Shown here piece after piece: positions 45,393-55,420 of a DNA stretch of 64,000 bases. Source of the stretch: an uncultured Gammaproteobacteria bacterium (GTDB taxonomy: Bacteria > Pseudomonadota > Gammaproteobacteria > HK1). The stretch spans positions 1,195,001 to 1,259,000 of the forward strand of contig OY282378.1 of assembly GCA_958295835.1 (NCBI GenBank), written 5' to 3'. A program made the translations under genes and the position numbers. How positions within the stretch are numbered: position 1 is the stretch's first letter; each line of letters opens with the position of its first letter. The notes beneath the pieces were generated by a model. It was given only the letters and a program-made list of their open reading frames with translations, was not told the DNA's origin and made no database searches.

Positions 45393-46526
45393 CTACCCGC
45401 GCGGCTGGCGGGTACATGCATGAAGCAACTGAGCTCGAATCTCCGAGGTTGAAGCCGCTAAATCAACCGTGGCGAACCTGATACGGTGCCCCTGGATGAC
45501 GGCTGTCTCGTCAACGCTCTCCCCCACGGACGGATGCAGGAGCAGCCCTTCGGCACAATCCGCAAGGGAATCTCCGCGACCGACTTGGGATCTCAGGTAA
45601 GCGTAGATCTGGTACAAGTCGTCGCTGCGCAACGTCTTGTCTCGATACCAGCCGCTCGTCAGTATGGCGTTGAACTTCGTGTCAACCACGATCCTGCGGT
45701 CGGAAGGCGGGTGTTCGAGCACGATGTCGGTTTTCATCTTCGGAAGGATGCTGGCGACCCCCGCCGTGCTCCATTCGATCTGCCAATTCAACATCCGACC
45801 AGTACTCACACGCCATCCATCAGGCGACAGAACGACTTGATAGAAGCCGCCCACTGCGCGCTCGAAGAGCCGACGCACCCACTGCTCTTCTCGGTTGGGC
45901 AACGGGAGCACGTTGGCGCCAGCTCCCTCCGTTGGCAATGCGAGCTCGAACGCCAGCTTTGCGGCGGCTACCATGTAGCGATCATCCGCATCATGGCGCC
46001 CGAAGCGGTCGGTGCTCATCTGACGCCGTGTCGGCGGGACTCCTGAAACTCCCATCGCCTTCATGTCGTTCGCCAGCTTTCGGCAGCGATGGGCAAGTTT
46101 TTGCCTTCGTACCAGTCGGGATATCGCTTCCAGGGCGGCCCGTACGAAGCGGTTCCGTGGCGTGTCAATTGTCAGCACGCCGAACCGGCAGGCCACGAGA
46201 CCGCGGGAAAGGAGTTGGCTGCGCTCCGTGGCGAGCATGTCGATCCTTCCGCGGACCCGGTTCAGTGCGGCCTCCCGCGTTCGATAGCCCAGGCTCAACT
46301 GCCGCCGCTGCCGCTCTGCGACGGCACCCGCCAGAAACTCGGCAATGAGATCCGGAAGATCGTCAGGGTTCTCCTCCAGTCCTGCACGGTCGTTGCCGCG
46401 CAAGCGGAAAAGATCCGACGCGTAAAGCATGAGAAGCCAGAGATTTCGGACCGGAATGCGACCGACATATCCCCGATCCATATCGGGCTCATTCTCTGGC
46501 GCACGAGTGGCGGTTTCCATCACCAC
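45393..46526 (-). CDS. mcrC: McrC-like 5-methylcytosine restriction nuclease subunit
   Basis: 377 residues. McrC carries the nuclease of the McrBC modified-cytosine restriction enzyme. The N-terminal region IPVRNLWLLMLYASDLFR is typical. The PD-(D/E)XK site is in KTDIVLEHPPSDRRIVVDTKF (a D...DxK pattern). The start overlaps mcrB by 7 bp. Only 80 bp separate its stop from the IS4 relic. The C-terminus is intact to the eye. Confidence 0.88.
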   Translation of the reverse strand: MVMETATRAPENEPDMDRGYVGRIPVRNLWLLMLYASDLFRLRGNDRAGLEENPDDLPDLIAEFLAGAVAERQRRQLSLGYRTREAALNRVRGRIDMLATERSQLLSRGLVACRFGVLTIDTPRNRFVRAALEAISRLVRRQKLAHRCRKLANDMKAMGVSGVPPTRRQMSTDRFGRHDADDRYMVAAAKLAFELALPTEGAGANVLPLPNREEQWVRRLFERAVGGFYQVVLSPDGWRVSTGRMLNWQIEWSTAGVASILPKMKTDIVLEHPPSDRRIVVDTKFNAILTSGWYRDKTLRSDDLYQIYAYLRSQVGRGDSLADCAEGLLLHPSVGESVDETAVIQGHRIRFATVDLAASTSEIRAQLLHACTRQPRG

Positions 46527-48262
46527 CCTTCGATGAGCCGGTTGATGGCATCTTTTGCCGTCTTGAGGTCATCGAACCAGTATTCTTCCAGTTGCGGCCC
46601 GATCTTGCTCTTTACGATCTGTTCAAACCAATCCTTGGTCTTCCCAGCTTCAAGACGACGCACGGGCGTCACGAAACTGTGCCCGATTCGGAATTGATTA
46701 CCGAGACGGTCATTTTCGGCAATACGCTGATTGAGCTCCGTGATGCGACGTTCAACCTCGTGAGCCAATTCGGCATCCACACCACGTTTCTCGATCACCC
46801 ATTTGCGCCACCTGTCACCGAGCTTCGGTTCCAGGTCAGCGAAAGCGAAGCGCCGACGGAACGCGAGATCGATGAGAGCAAGGGAGCGGTCGGCCGTGTT
46901 CATCGTTCCGACGATGTAGAGATTTTCGGGGACGTGAACCTGTCGCTTCCCGTCCTTGTCAGGATAAGAAAGTTCAAGGGCATCTTCCGGCGTCCTCTTG
47001 TCCGGCTCCAGAAGCGTAAGTAGCTCACCGAAAATCTGCGCCGGATTTCCTCGATTGATTTCTTCGACCACTACGACGAACTTCGAGGACGAATCCCTGT
47101 GCGCCGCATGAACGGCCTTCATGAATACGCCGTCTTCGATATCAAATTTACCTTTTCCATCGTCGGATGGTGATGGCCGCCAGCCTCTGACGAAATCCTC
47201 ATAGGACATGTTCGGATGGAACTGGACCGCGAGAAGCTTGTTGCTGTCTCTCTCCTCCATCAGAGCGAACGCCAAGCGCTTGGCAATCCAGGTCTTCCCC
47301 GTACCGGGTGGCCCTTGGAGAATGAGATTCTTCTCTCTCTGCAGCAGATCGAGCAAGCGTTCGATTTCATCCCGTTCGAGAAAACAACCGTCTTTGAGGA
47401 TGTCATCTATCGAATAATGTTCGGGTGGACGACTGTCCTGAACGACCTCCGGTTTCTGATCATCGTCCATGCCATCCGTTTCGGGTATTCCTTCTGTACG
47501 GACCTCATCTGCCGCCTTCGGTACTCCTTCACCTGCTATCATCGATAGCTCGGGAAAACTGTGAACCGGACAACTTTCTTCGTTGAAACGTGCTTTCAGA
47601 TCGTCGATCAATTTCACATAGACCTCGGCACTATTATTCGGAACGTCCATGCCAAGATGTTTCTTTATGTAATTTCGTGACGGATTGTCGAGGGTGGGAA
47701 AAGCCCACGGATGGGTCCAGTAGAGACCAATCGACAGATTCCATTGTATTCCTCGGATTTTTATAGCCGTTTCGTATGCCTTGGTGAATTTCTCCCGATA
47801 TTCCGATTGATCAAAAGGCTCTTCCGGAGAATTTGCAAACTGTCTGGCCGCAACGAACACATTCCAAAGAGCGTCTATGTCTCCATCTCCACGTGTGTAC
47901 GAAAACGAGAAGAACCATGATTTTTTGTTATTGAGTCGAGGAACGCCCTCGGTTGATCTCGGAACATCAACATCGACGCCAAGAAGATTTGCGATCTCTG
48001 TGGCGATCGTCCTCCTGTTTGAATCCGTAGTTGATCGGTTGAAAGTACCCATCGCCGTGAATGGATCAATGTCTTTTAGTGGATAAGGGTCATCATCCTG
48101 AGAATCTTTATCTTTAAGATATGAGAGAAGATTCATACGAGATGAGATTTCATGAATGCCTTCAATCAAGGACGTTCGATCGTTCCGGTAATCCAGAAGT
48201 TTCTCAGCGACTGCCTCGTAGAATCGAGTCCAGAGAAAACGTTTACTTGTCGTCATATCCAT
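46520..48262 (-). CDS. mcrB: McrB-like AAA+ GTPase of the McrBC system
   Basis: 580 residues. A variable N-terminal DNA-recognition domain (residues 1-240, AT-richer than the neighbours) is followed by the AAA+ GTPase: Walker A GPPGTGKTWIAKRLA (about 318), Walker B VVVVEEINRGNPAQ, and the McrB signature GTMNTADRSLALID followed by FRRRF. McrB binds methylated DNA and drives McrC cleavage. Overlap with mcrC indicates one operon. Composition suggests horizontal acquisition between glyQ and IS debris. Confidence 0.92.
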   Translation of the reverse strand: MDMTTSKRFLWTRFYEAVAEKLLDYRNDRTSLIEGIHEISSRMNLLSYLKDKDSQDDDPYPLKDIDPFTAMGTFNRSTTDSNRRTIATEIANLLGVDVDVPRSTEGVPRLNNKKSWFFSFSYTRGDGDIDALWNVFVAARQFANSPEEPFDQSEYREKFTKAYETAIKIRGIQWNLSIGLYWTHPWAFPTLDNPSRNYIKKHLGMDVPNNSAEVYVKLIDDLKARFNEESCPVHSFPELSMIAGEGVPKAADEVRTEGIPETDGMDDDQKPEVVQDSRPPEHYSIDDILKDGCFLERDEIERLLDLLQREKNLILQGPPGTGKTWIAKRLAFALMEERDSNKLLAVQFHPNMSYEDFVRGWRPSPSDDGKGKFDIEDGVFMKAVHAAHRDSSSKFVVVVEEINRGNPAQIFGELLTLLEPDKRTPEDALELSYPDKDGKRQVHVPENLYIVGTMNTADRSLALIDLAFRRRFAFADLEPKLGDRWRKWVIEKRGVDAELAHEVERRITELNQRIAENDRLGNQFRIGHSFVTPVRRLEAGKTKDWFEQIVKSKIGPQLEEYWFDDLKTAKDAINRLIEGW

Positions 48263-48423
48263 TCTCCCAGATTCCCTCTTTTCAGGAAACGTTGAGTTTG
48301 GTCATCAGTTCCGCCAAAGCTCGCGCCGACGAACCAATACGACCGCGGAGCGTTGCCAGGGTCTGTTCTATTCATCGAGGGTGATCCGTTTGTTTCGGCG
48401 AACGCACCGGTAGAAATTCCGTC

Positions 48424-49374
48424 TCACTGGCGCTCAACGTGAGGACCGGACGCCCGTGTCCGCGCAGGACGCGTCGCGCCCAGCGGAAAGCCCACCGCCT
48501 CGCGCGAGGCGTAGTAGCACTCGGCGACGGCGCGGGCGAGGGAGCGTACCCGCAGGATGTACCGCTGACGCTCGGTCACCGAGATCGCGTGCCGCGCGTC
48601 GAGGAGGTTGAAGGTATGCGAGGCCCTGAGCACCTGCTCGTAGGCCGGAAAGCTCAAGCCCTGGCCGGCGAGCTTGTTGCACTCGCGCTCGCAGACGTCG
48701 AACTGCGCGAAGAGCGCCTCGACGTCCGCGTGCTCGAAGTTGTAGGCGGACATCTCGCGCTCGCTCTGGTGGAAGACGTCGCGGTAGGTCACCCGGCCGA
48801 GCGGGCCGTCGGTCCAGACCAGATCGAACAGGTTGTCCACGCCTTGCAGGTACATCGCGATGCGTTCGAGCCCGTAGGCCATCTCCGCGGTGACCGGCCG
48901 GCATTCCAGGCCGCCGACCTGCTGGAAATACGTGAACTGGGTGATCTCCATCCCGTTCAGCCATACCTCCCAACCGAGACCCCAGGCCCCGAGGGTGGGG
49001 GACTCCCAGTTGTCCTCGACGAAGCGGACGTCGTGCTCCTCGGGGTCGAACCCCAGCATCGCGAGCGAGCCGAGGTACAGCTCCTGCACGTCGAGCGGAG
49101 ACGGCTTGATGACCACCTGGTACTGGTAGTAGTGCTGGAGCCGGTTCGGGTTCTCGCCGTAGCGCCCGTCGGTGGGGCGCCGCGAGGGCTGCACGTAGGC
49201 GGCGCTCCACGGCTCCGGCCCGATCGCGCGCAGGAACGTCGCGGGATGGAACGTGCCCGCCCCGACCTCCATGTCGAAGGGCTGCTGCAGCACGCAGCCC
49301 TGCCGGGCCCAGTAGTCCTCCAGGGCGAGGATCAGGCCCTGGAAGGTCCGAAGGTCGAAGCCGCGTCCCGCCAC
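48424..49374 (-). CDS. glyQ: Glycyl-tRNA synthetase alpha subunit
   Basis: 316 residues; catalytic class II alpha subunit of the alpha2-beta2 bacterial enzyme. Typical [44 protein letters not shown] and [16 protein letters not shown]. Start GTG at 49374 with GGAGA upstream. The C-terminal 15 residues after GFPLGA are Arg/Thr-rich. glyS, which almost always follows, is not adjacent: the next gene is mcrB after 161 bp. Confidence 0.95.
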   Translation of the reverse strand: MAGRGFDLRTFQGLILALEDYWARQGCVLQQPFDMEVGAGTFHPATFLRAIGPEPWSAAYVQPSRRPTDGRYGENPNRLQHYYQYQVVIKPSPLDVQELYLGSLAMLGFDPEEHDVRFVEDNWESPTLGAWGLGWEVWLNGMEITQFTYFQQVGGLECRPVTAEMAYGLERIAMYLQGVDNLFDLVWTDGPLGRVTYRDVFHQSEREMSAYNFEHADVEALFAQFDVCERECNKLAGQGLSFPAYEQVLRASHTFNLLDARHAISVTERQRYILRVRSLARAVAECYYASREAVGFPLGATRPARTRASGPHVERQ

Positions 49375-49691
49375 CGTCCCGTTCTCCGTCGCGAGCGAGC
49401 GCGGGAGTATAGCGATTCGCCGTCATGCGAGACGCGGGCCTCCGAAGCAGGTGTCGGTGGCACAGGAGTCGTCGAATTCGACGAGCTCCACGGTCCCGCC
49501 GTCCGGGCTCGCCATCATGTGGCCCCCGATCCGTGAGTTCTCGTGCAGAATGGCGAAGAATCGCTGCCGACCCCCGGCCCCCGCTTCGCCGGCCTGCCGC
49601 CGCCCGCCCTCCGACCGAATGAATCCCCGGCTTCGGACGACCGGAGACCGTGGCCGGAAGGCAAGGCGCCCCCTCACTCGGACCGGATGCA

Positions 49692-50906
49692 ATGGACCCG
49701 CGATACCTGGTGGTCTTCGGCGCCTGCGTGACGCAGTTCACGATCGTGGGCCTGCTGTTCTCGGTCGGACTGTTCTTCAACGTCCTCGAAGAAGAGCTCG
49801 GCTGGTCGCGAACGCTGTTGTCGGGCAGCACCTCCCTCGCCTTTCTGGTCATGGGCGTGCTGGCGTTCTTCGCTGGACGCCTGAGCGACCGGTACGGGCC
49901 GACCGCGGTGCTCGGCGCGGCGGGGCTGCTGTACGGGATCGGCTACGGCCTCATCTCGGCCGTCGACGAGCCCTGGCAGCTCGTCGCGCTGTTCGGGATC
50001 TTCATCGGACTGGGCCTGAGCACCCACGACGTGGTGACGCTGTCGACCATCGCGCGCTGGTTCGAGCGCAGGCGCGGAACGATGACGGGGGTGGTGAAGG
50101 TGGGCACGGCGACGGGTCAGATGGTGCTGCCGCCGCTGACCGCGTTCCTGATGGTCGGCCTGGGATGGCGCAACGCGGTGCTGGCGCTGGGCGGCGCGGC
50201 GGCCGTGCTGCTGCTGGTCGCCGCCCTGTCGATGAAGCGCCCGCCCGACAGCCGCCTACCCGACAGCCGCCCGCCCGACAGCCGCTCGTCCGGCCCGCAC
50301 GCCGGGGCCGGCGCCCCGGAGTTTGCCGAGGTCCGCCGCAGCCGCGCGTTCCGGACCCTGTGCGCCACCCAGTTCCTGTTCTTCCCGTCCCTGGTGACGG
50401 TGCCGCTGCACGTCGCGGTGCACGGCATGGATCTGGGTTTGACCCATACCACGGCGGCGACGCTGCTGACCGTGATCGGCGGGGCGAGCATCGTCGGCCG
50501 ATTGACGATCGGCGCCTCCGTCGACCGGATCGGCGGAAGGAACGCCTACGTGCTCTGCTTCGTGCCGCTGCTGATCGGTCTGCTCTCCCTGCTGGTGGTC
50601 GAGACGCCCTGGCTGCTGTTCCCGGCCGTCGCGGTGTACGGCTTCGCCCACGGGGGATTCTTCACCGTCGTCTCGCCGGTTGTCGCGGAGCTGTTCGGCA
50701 TCCGCGCCCATGGTGCGATCTTCGGAGGGGTCGTGTTCTTCGGCACGATTGGCGCAGCGGTCGGCCCGATCCTGGCGGGCCGGGTCTTCGACGTGACCGG
50801 CAGCTATGCCTGGGCCTTCATCGGTCTGACCGTGATGGGAGCGCTCGGACTGGTCCTGGCCATCTCGCTGCCGCCTCGCCGGCCGGCGCCGCTCGCTCGT
50901 CCTTGA
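49692..50906 (+). CDS. MFS transporter (monocarboxylate/oxalate-formate type)
   Basis: 404 residues with about 12 hydrophobic segments. MFS motif in [12 protein letters not shown] after the second helix, and [17 protein letters not shown] typical of the OFA/MCT-like subfamily that imports small organic anions. The central loop carries a 15-bp repeat (three PDSRx units, 50244-50288). The 3' end overlaps the uvrA 3' end by 103 bp on the opposite strand. The 317-bp gap before it (49375-49691) has no gene I can support. Confidence 0.85.
   Translation: MDPRYLVVFGACVTQFTIVGLLFSVGLFFNVLEEELGWSRTLLSGSTSLAFLVMGVLAFFAGRLSDRYGPTAVLGAAGLLYGIGYGLISAVDEPWQLVALFGIFIGLGLSTHDVVTLSTIARWFERRRGTMTGVVKVGTATGQMVLPPLTAFLMVGLGWRNAVLALGGAAAVLLLVAALSMKRPPDSRLPDSRPPDSRSSGPHAGAGAPEFAEVRRSRAFRTLCATQFLFFPSLVTVPLHVAVHGMDLGLTHTTAATLLTVIGGASIVGRLTIGASVDRIGGRNAYVLCFVPLLIGLLSLLVVETPWLLFPAVAVYGFAHGGFFTVVSPVVAELFGIRAHGAIFGGVVFFGTIGAAVGPILAGRVFDVTGSYAWAFIGLTVMGALGLVLAISLPPRRPAPLARP
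50244..50288. repeat. 15-bp in-frame tandem repeat in the MFS loop
   Basis: Three 15-bp copies of CCCGACAGCCGCCTA-type sequence encode the repeated pentapeptide [15 protein letters not shown] in the cytoplasmic loop between helices 6 and 7. Confidence 0.75.
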
Positions 50907-53818
50907 TCCGGGTCTCGCGCGGCTGGCGGCGGATGCTGCTCACCGCCGCTGCCCGCCTCGCGTGCAGCCGCCAGCACCGCGCGCAGATGGTAGCCGGTAT
51001 GTGAGTGCTCACATCCTGCCACCGTCTCCGGCGTGCCCGCCACCACGACCTGCCCGCCCCGGTCGCCGCCTTCGGGTCCGAGATCCACGATCCAGTCGGC
51101 GGTCTTCACCACTTCCAGGTTGTGCTCGATGACGACGACGGTGTTGCCGTGGTCGCGCAGCCGGTGGAGTACGCGCAGGAGCTGTTCGGTGTCGTGGAAG
51201 TGCAGCCCCGTCGTCGGCTCGTCGAGGATGTAGAGGGTGCGGCCGGTGTCGCGCTTGGACAGCTCGCGGGAGAGCTTCACCCGCTGCGCTTCCCCGCCCG
51301 AGAGGGTGGTCGCGCGCTGGCCGAGGCGCACGTAGGACAGGCCCACGTCCACGAGGGTCTGGAGCTTGCGGGCGATCATGGGGACGGCGCCGAAGACCGC
51401 CCGGGCCTCCTCGACCGTCATCTCCAGCACCTCGTGGATCGTTCTGCCCTTGTACCGGATGTCGAGGGTCTCGCGGTTGAACCGCTTTCCCGTACAGATG
51501 TCGCACGGCACGTAGACGTCGGGCAGGAAGTGCATCTCCACCTTGATGACCCCGTCGCCGCTGCACGCTTCGCACCGTCCCCCGCGCACGTTGAAGCTGA
51601 ATCGCCCGGGCCCGTAGCCGCGTGAGCGTGCTTCGGGAGTCGCCGCGAACAGGTCGCGAATGGAGGTGAACAGCCCCGTGTACGTGGCGGGGTTGGAACG
51701 CGGCGTGCGCCCGATCGGGCTCTGGTCGATGTCTACGACCCGATCCACCATCTCCAGCCCTTCGATCCGGTCGAACGGCGCCACCTCGGCGGCGGCGTTG
51801 TTGAGCGCTCGCGCGGTGGCGCGGTACAGGGTGTCGTTGACGAGGGTCGACTTTCCCGAGCCGGAGACTCCGGTGACGCAAGTCATCAGGCCCACCGGGA
51901 CCTCGACGTCGATGCCCGCGAGGTTGTTTCCACGCGCGCCGACCACCCGGATCAGGCGCAGGGGATCGAACCGGGTCCGCTCGCGGGGCACCTCGATCAT
52001 GCGCCGGCGGGAGAGGTACTGCCCGGTCAGGGAGGCCGCGTTCGCCGCCACCGCGGAGGGCGTCCCCTCGGCGACCACGCTGCCGCCGTGCACCCCGGCG
52101 CCGGGGCCCATGTCGATGACGTGGTCGGCGCTGTTGATCGCCTCTTCGTCGTGCTCGACGACGATGACGGTGTTGCCGAGGTCGCGCAGGTGCTCCAGGG
52201 TGTCGAGGAGACGGCGGTTGTCGCGCTGATGCAGGCCGATGGACGGCTCGTCGAGGATATAGGTCACCCCGACGAGGCCCGCCCCGATCTGGCTCGCGAG
52301 CCGGATGCGTTGCGCTTCCCCGCCGGAGAGCGTCTCCGCGGCACGGTCGAGGGAGAGGTAGTCGAGCCCCACGTCGACGAGGAACTTGAGCCTCTGGGCA
52401 ATCTCCTTGAGGATCCGGCTCGCGATCTCCGCCCTGGCTCCGCTGAGCTCGATGCCCATGAAGAAATCGTGCGCGGCGCGGATCGGCAGCGAAGCGAGCG
52501 CGGGCAGCGTCTCGCCGACGACGAAGACGTTGCGCGCGGATCGGTTGAGCCGGGCCCCGCCGCAGGACTCGCAGGCGCGGGTGCCCAGATACTTCGCGAG
52601 CTCGTCGCGGACCACGCTCGACTCCGTCTCCCGGTAGCGGCGCTCCATGTTGGGGATCACGCCTTCGAACGGATGCTCGCGGCTGTGGTCCCCGCGCCGA
52701 TCGGTGCGGAACGTGAACCGGATGACCTCGGAGCCGCTTCCCCCGAGGATGACGTCGCGCACCGCGGGAGGCAGATCGCGAAACGGAGTGTCGATGTCGA
52801 AGCCGAAGTGCGCGGCGAGTGACTGGACCATCTGGAAGTAGTAGACGTTGCGGCGGTCCCAGCCGCGGACCGCCCCGCCGGGCAGGCTCAGCTCGGGATG
52901 GGCGACGATCCGGGAAGGGTCGAAGAACGTCCGTACCCCGAGCCCGTCACAGCGTTGACATGCGCCGGCGGGGTTGTTGAACGAGAAGATCCGGGGCTCC
53001 AGCTCCGGGATCGCGTAGCCGCATACGTGGCAGGTGAAGCGGGCCGAGAACACCACGTCGCCGCCGTCTGCGACGCGGTCGTCGTCTGCGACGCCGGCGC
53101 CATCCATCGGCGCGACCACGGCGCGGCCGTCGGAGAGCGCGAGCGCGGTTTCGAACGACTCGGCGAGACGCAGCGCCAGGTCGTCCCGGACCCGGAAGCG
53201 ATCGACGACCGCCTCGATCGAATGCTTCCGCTTCGGGTCGAGAGCGATCGGATCGTCGAGTTCGTGCAACCGGCCGTCGATGCGAGCCCGGATGAAGCCC
53301 TGGGATCGCAAGCCCTCGACGATCCGCGCGTGCTCGCCCTTGCGGTCGCCGACGACAGGGGCGAGCAGCATGAGGCGTTCGCCGCGCGGTCGCGCCATGA
53401 CCGTGTCGACCATCTGGGTGACGGTCTGCGCGTCGAGCGCCACCCCGTGCTCCGGGCAGCGCGGCTCGCCGACGCGGGCGAAGAGCAGCCGCAGGTAGTC
53501 GTGGACCTCGGTGATGGTTCCAACCGTCGAGCGCGGGTTGTGGGACGTCGATTTCTGCTCGATGGAAATCGCGGGAGAGAGCCCCTCGATGTGCTCGACG
53601 TCCGGCTTCTCCATCACCGAGAGGAACTGGCGCGCGTAGGCCGACAGCGATTCGACGTAGCGCCGCTGCCCCTCGGCATAGATGGTGTCGAACGCCAGCG
53701 AGGACTTGCCCGATCCCGAAAGTCCCGTGATCACCACCAGCCGGTCGCGGGGGACGTCGACATCGACAGCCTTCAGGTTGTGCGTCCGGGCGCCCCGGAT
53801 ACGGATGAAGTCCATCAT
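50804..53818 (-). CDS. uvrA: Excinuclease ABC subunit A
   Basis: 1004 residues; damage-recognition ATPase of nucleotide excision repair. Two ABC modules: Walker [10 protein letters not shown] and GVSGSGKST, signatures [12 protein letters not shown] and [12 protein letters not shown], Walker [14 protein letters not shown] and [13 protein letters not shown]. Zinc fingers: [10 protein letters not shown]...CQRCDGLG and CEACSGDG...CDICTGKR. The last 55 or so residues ([17 protein letters not shown] onward) are an extension overlapping the MFS gene. Start is MMDFIRI; 53815 is an alternative. No LexA-type box was seen upstream. Confidence 0.97.
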   Translation of the reverse strand: MMDFIRIRGARTHNLKAVDVDVPRDRLVVITGLSGSGKSSLAFDTIYAEGQRRYVESLSAYARQFLSVMEKPDVEHIEGLSPAISIEQKSTSHNPRSTVGTITEVHDYLRLLFARVGEPRCPEHGVALDAQTVTQMVDTVMARPRGERLMLLAPVVGDRKGEHARIVEGLRSQGFIRARIDGRLHELDDPIALDPKRKHSIEAVVDRFRVRDDLALRLAESFETALALSDGRAVVAPMDGAGVADDDRVADGGDVVFSARFTCHVCGYAIPELEPRIFSFNNPAGACQRCDGLGVRTFFDPSRIVAHPELSLPGGAVRGWDRRNVYYFQMVQSLAAHFGFDIDTPFRDLPPAVRDVILGGSGSEVIRFTFRTDRRGDHSREHPFEGVIPNMERRYRETESSVVRDELAKYLGTRACESCGGARLNRSARNVFVVGETLPALASLPIRAAHDFFMGIELSGARAEIASRILKEIAQRLKFLVDVGLDYLSLDRAAETLSGGEAQRIRLASQIGAGLVGVTYILDEPSIGLHQRDNRRLLDTLEHLRDLGNTVIVVEHDEEAINSADHVIDMGPGAGVHGGSVVAEGTPSAVAANAASLTGQYLSRRRMIEVPRERTRFDPLRLIRVVGARGNNLAGIDVEVPVGLMTCVTGVSGSGKSTLVNDTLYRATARALNNAAAEVAPFDRIEGLEMVDRVVDIDQSPIGRTPRSNPATYTGLFTSIRDLFAATPEARSRGYGPGRFSFNVRGGRCEACSGDGVIKVEMHFLPDVYVPCDICTGKRFNRETLDIRYKGRTIHEVLEMTVEEARAVFGAVPMIARKLQTLVDVGLSYVRLGQRATTLSGGEAQRVKLSRELSKRDTGRTLYILDEPTTGLHFHDTEQLLRVLHRLRDHGNTVVVIEHNLEVVKTADWIVDLGPEGGDRGGQVVVAGTPETVAGCEHSHTGYHLRAVLAAAREAGSGGEQHPPPAARDPDQGRASGAGRRGGSEMARTSPSAPITVRPMKAQA

Positions 53819-53955
53819 GGGTCAACGGCCCCGGCAAGGCGCGTGCAATCGGCGAAGCATGACAAGGAATGTTTCCGGTTGGAATCCGCGGATCTCACCG
53901 TTGAAGGCGGTATCCTCAAGAGGAACCAGAGCGACGCCAGCCGCGGAGACCCGAA

Positions 53956-54483
53956 ATGCACCGCCTGCCGAACCACGCATCGATGCACGGCAGCCGAGCG
54001 CGCTGGTCCGTGGCGCTGCTCGTGGCGGGCTGTCTCGTGGCTGCGTTCGCGTTGCGGGACGACGGGGTACCGAAGGCATTCCCTCCGATTTCCATCGCGA
54101 CGATCGATGGCCGGAGCTTCGCCGCTTCGGCGGTCGAGGGCCGTCCGTTGCTCGTCACGTTCTGGTCGACGACGTGCGTGGTCTGCCTGCGCGAGATGCC
54201 CGAGCTGGAGGCGCTGTACCGCCGATTCTCCCCGCGAGGCTTCGAGATCATCGCGGTGTCGATGCCCTGGGATCCCCCGGGCGAAGTCGTTCGACTCGCT
54301 CGCGCGCGGGCACTCCCCTACCCGGTCGCCCTCGACGTGGACGGTGCGGTCGCGCGTGCGTTCGGCGACGTATCGGCCACCCCCACCCACTTCCTCATCG
54401 GACCCGGCGGCGACGTGGCGTTCCGCCGCGTCGGCGCACTCGACTTCTCCGGGCTCGAAGACCGGTTGCAGTCGATGCTCTGA
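53956..54483 (+). CDS. TlpA/ResA-like thioredoxin-fold protein
   Basis: 175 residues. N-terminal membrane anchor or lipoprotein-like segment (VALLVAGCLVAAFAL), then a thioredoxin fold with active site CVVC in FWSTTCVVCLREMPELE and the cis-Pro in ATPTHFLIGP. Periplasmic thiol-disulfide reductase, probably for cytochrome c or metal-centre maturation. It is followed 18 bp later by hemJ. An alternative start is the ATG at 53983. Confidence 0.85.
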   Translation: MHRLPNHASMHGSRARWSVALLVAGCLVAAFALRDDGVPKAFPPISIATIDGRSFAASAVEGRPLLVTFWSTTCVVCLREMPELEALYRRFSPRGFEIIAVSMPWDPPGEVVRLARARALPYPVALDVDGAVARAFGDVSATPTHFLIGPGGDVAFRRVGALDFSGLEDRLQSML

Positions 54484-54501
54484 CCGGGGAGGACGGCACA
54501 C

Positions 54502-54942
54502 GTGCTCTGGGTCGAGGCATTTCACGTCATCTTCGTGGTGGCCTGGTACGCGGGGTTGCTGTACCTGCCGCGCCTGTTCGTGTACCACGCGCAGACGGAC
54601 GATGCGACCGGCGACGAGCGCTTCAGGGTCATGGAGCGCAAGCTCTTCATGATCATGACGGTGGGCGGGATCGGGGCGCTCGTCTTCGGCCTGTGGCTGG
54701 TCGCCGACTACGCATGGGCGGCGTTCGCGGCCAGCGGCTGGTTCAGGGCGAAGCTCGTTCTCGCCGGCGCGCTCGTCCTTTACCACGTCTGGTGCGGTAA
54801 GCTTGTCGCCGATTTCGCCGCGGGCCGGAACCGGCACGGGCATCGCTTCTACCGCCTGATCAACGAAGTGCCGGCGTTGATCCTGGTCGTGGTGGTGATC
54901 CTCGTAGTGGTCAAGCCGGCGATGGGGGGGAGCGATGGCTAG
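54502..54942 (+). CDS. hemJ: Protoporphyrinogen IX oxidase HemJ (UPF0093)
   Basis: 146 residues with four membrane helices. The opening LWVEAFHVIFVVAWYAGLLYLPRLFVYHA is diagnostic of HemJ, including the conserved His near position 8. GWFRAKLVLAGALVLYH follows, with the conserved Lys. HemJ oxidises protoporphyrinogen in haem synthesis. The start is GTG. The 3' end overlaps yggX by 8 bp, indicating coupling. Confidence 0.9.
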   Translation: MLWVEAFHVIFVVAWYAGLLYLPRLFVYHAQTDDATGDERFRVMERKLFMIMTVGGIGALVFGLWLVADYAWAAFAASGWFRAKLVLAGALVLYHVWCGKLVADFAAGRNRHGHRFYRLINEVPALILVVVVILVVVKPAMGGSDG

Positions 54943-55219
54943 AACCGTTCAATGCGTGGTGCTGAAGCGCGAGGCGGAAAGCCTCGACAATCCGCCGCAC
55001 CCCGGCCCTCTGGGCCGGCGGATTGTCGAGAACGTGTCCAGGGAAGGCTGGTCCGAGTGGCTCCAGCGCCTGCAGATGATCATCAACGAGAACCAGCTCA
55101 GCACCGCCGATCCGGAGGCTATCGCTCTGATCGAGCAGCACATGGTCGGCTTCCTCTTCGGAGAGGGGAATCTCGGGGGACTCCCGGCCGGATTTCGCAC
55201 CGGCCGCGCGAAGAAATAG
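54935..55219 (+). CDS. yggX: YggX-type Fe(II)-trafficking / oxidative damage protection protein
   Basis: 94 residues. MARTVQCVVLKREAESLDNP and LGRRIVENVSREGW match YggX closely; the family usually ends near FLFGEG. Here 15 extra residues (NLGGLPAGFRTGRAKK) are encoded by the first unit of an 88-bp tandem repeat that also contains the stop codon. YggX protects Fe-S proteins; it is grouped here with haem, Fe-S and rubredoxin genes. Confidence 0.93.
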   Translation: MARTVQCVVLKREAESLDNPPHPGPLGRRIVENVSREGWSEWLQRLQMIINENQLSTADPEAIALIEQHMVGFLFGEGNLGGLPAGFRTGRAKK

Positions 55220-55420
55220 CGCGCCGTCAGCCCGCGACCTCGACTTCGGAGAGGGGAATTTCGGGGGCCTCCCGGCCGGATTTCGCACCGGTCGCGCGAA
55301 GAAACAGCGCGCCGTCAGCCCGCGACCTCGACTTCGGAGAGGGGAATTTCGGAGGACTTCCGGCCGGATTTCACACCGGTCGCGCGAAGAAACAGCGCGC
55401 CGTCAGCCCGCGACCTCGAC
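55157..55420. repeat. 88-bp tandem repeat, three copies, spanning two gene ends
   Basis: Units at 55157-55244, 55245-55332 and 55333-55420 are almost identical. Unit 1 encodes the C-terminal tail and stop of yggX (TAG at 55217-55219, which is CAG in units 2 and 3). Unit 3 contains the last codons of the opposite-strand ATP-grasp gene. The unit is not a multiple of three. Confidence 0.92.

Noticed and set aside
49423..49692. 89-codon minus-strand ORF upstream of glyQ (possible leader or small protein)
   Set aside because: No ribosome site or recognisable domain, and Arg-rich upstream half; not enough support to call a gene, although its last 30 codons look somewhat protein-like.
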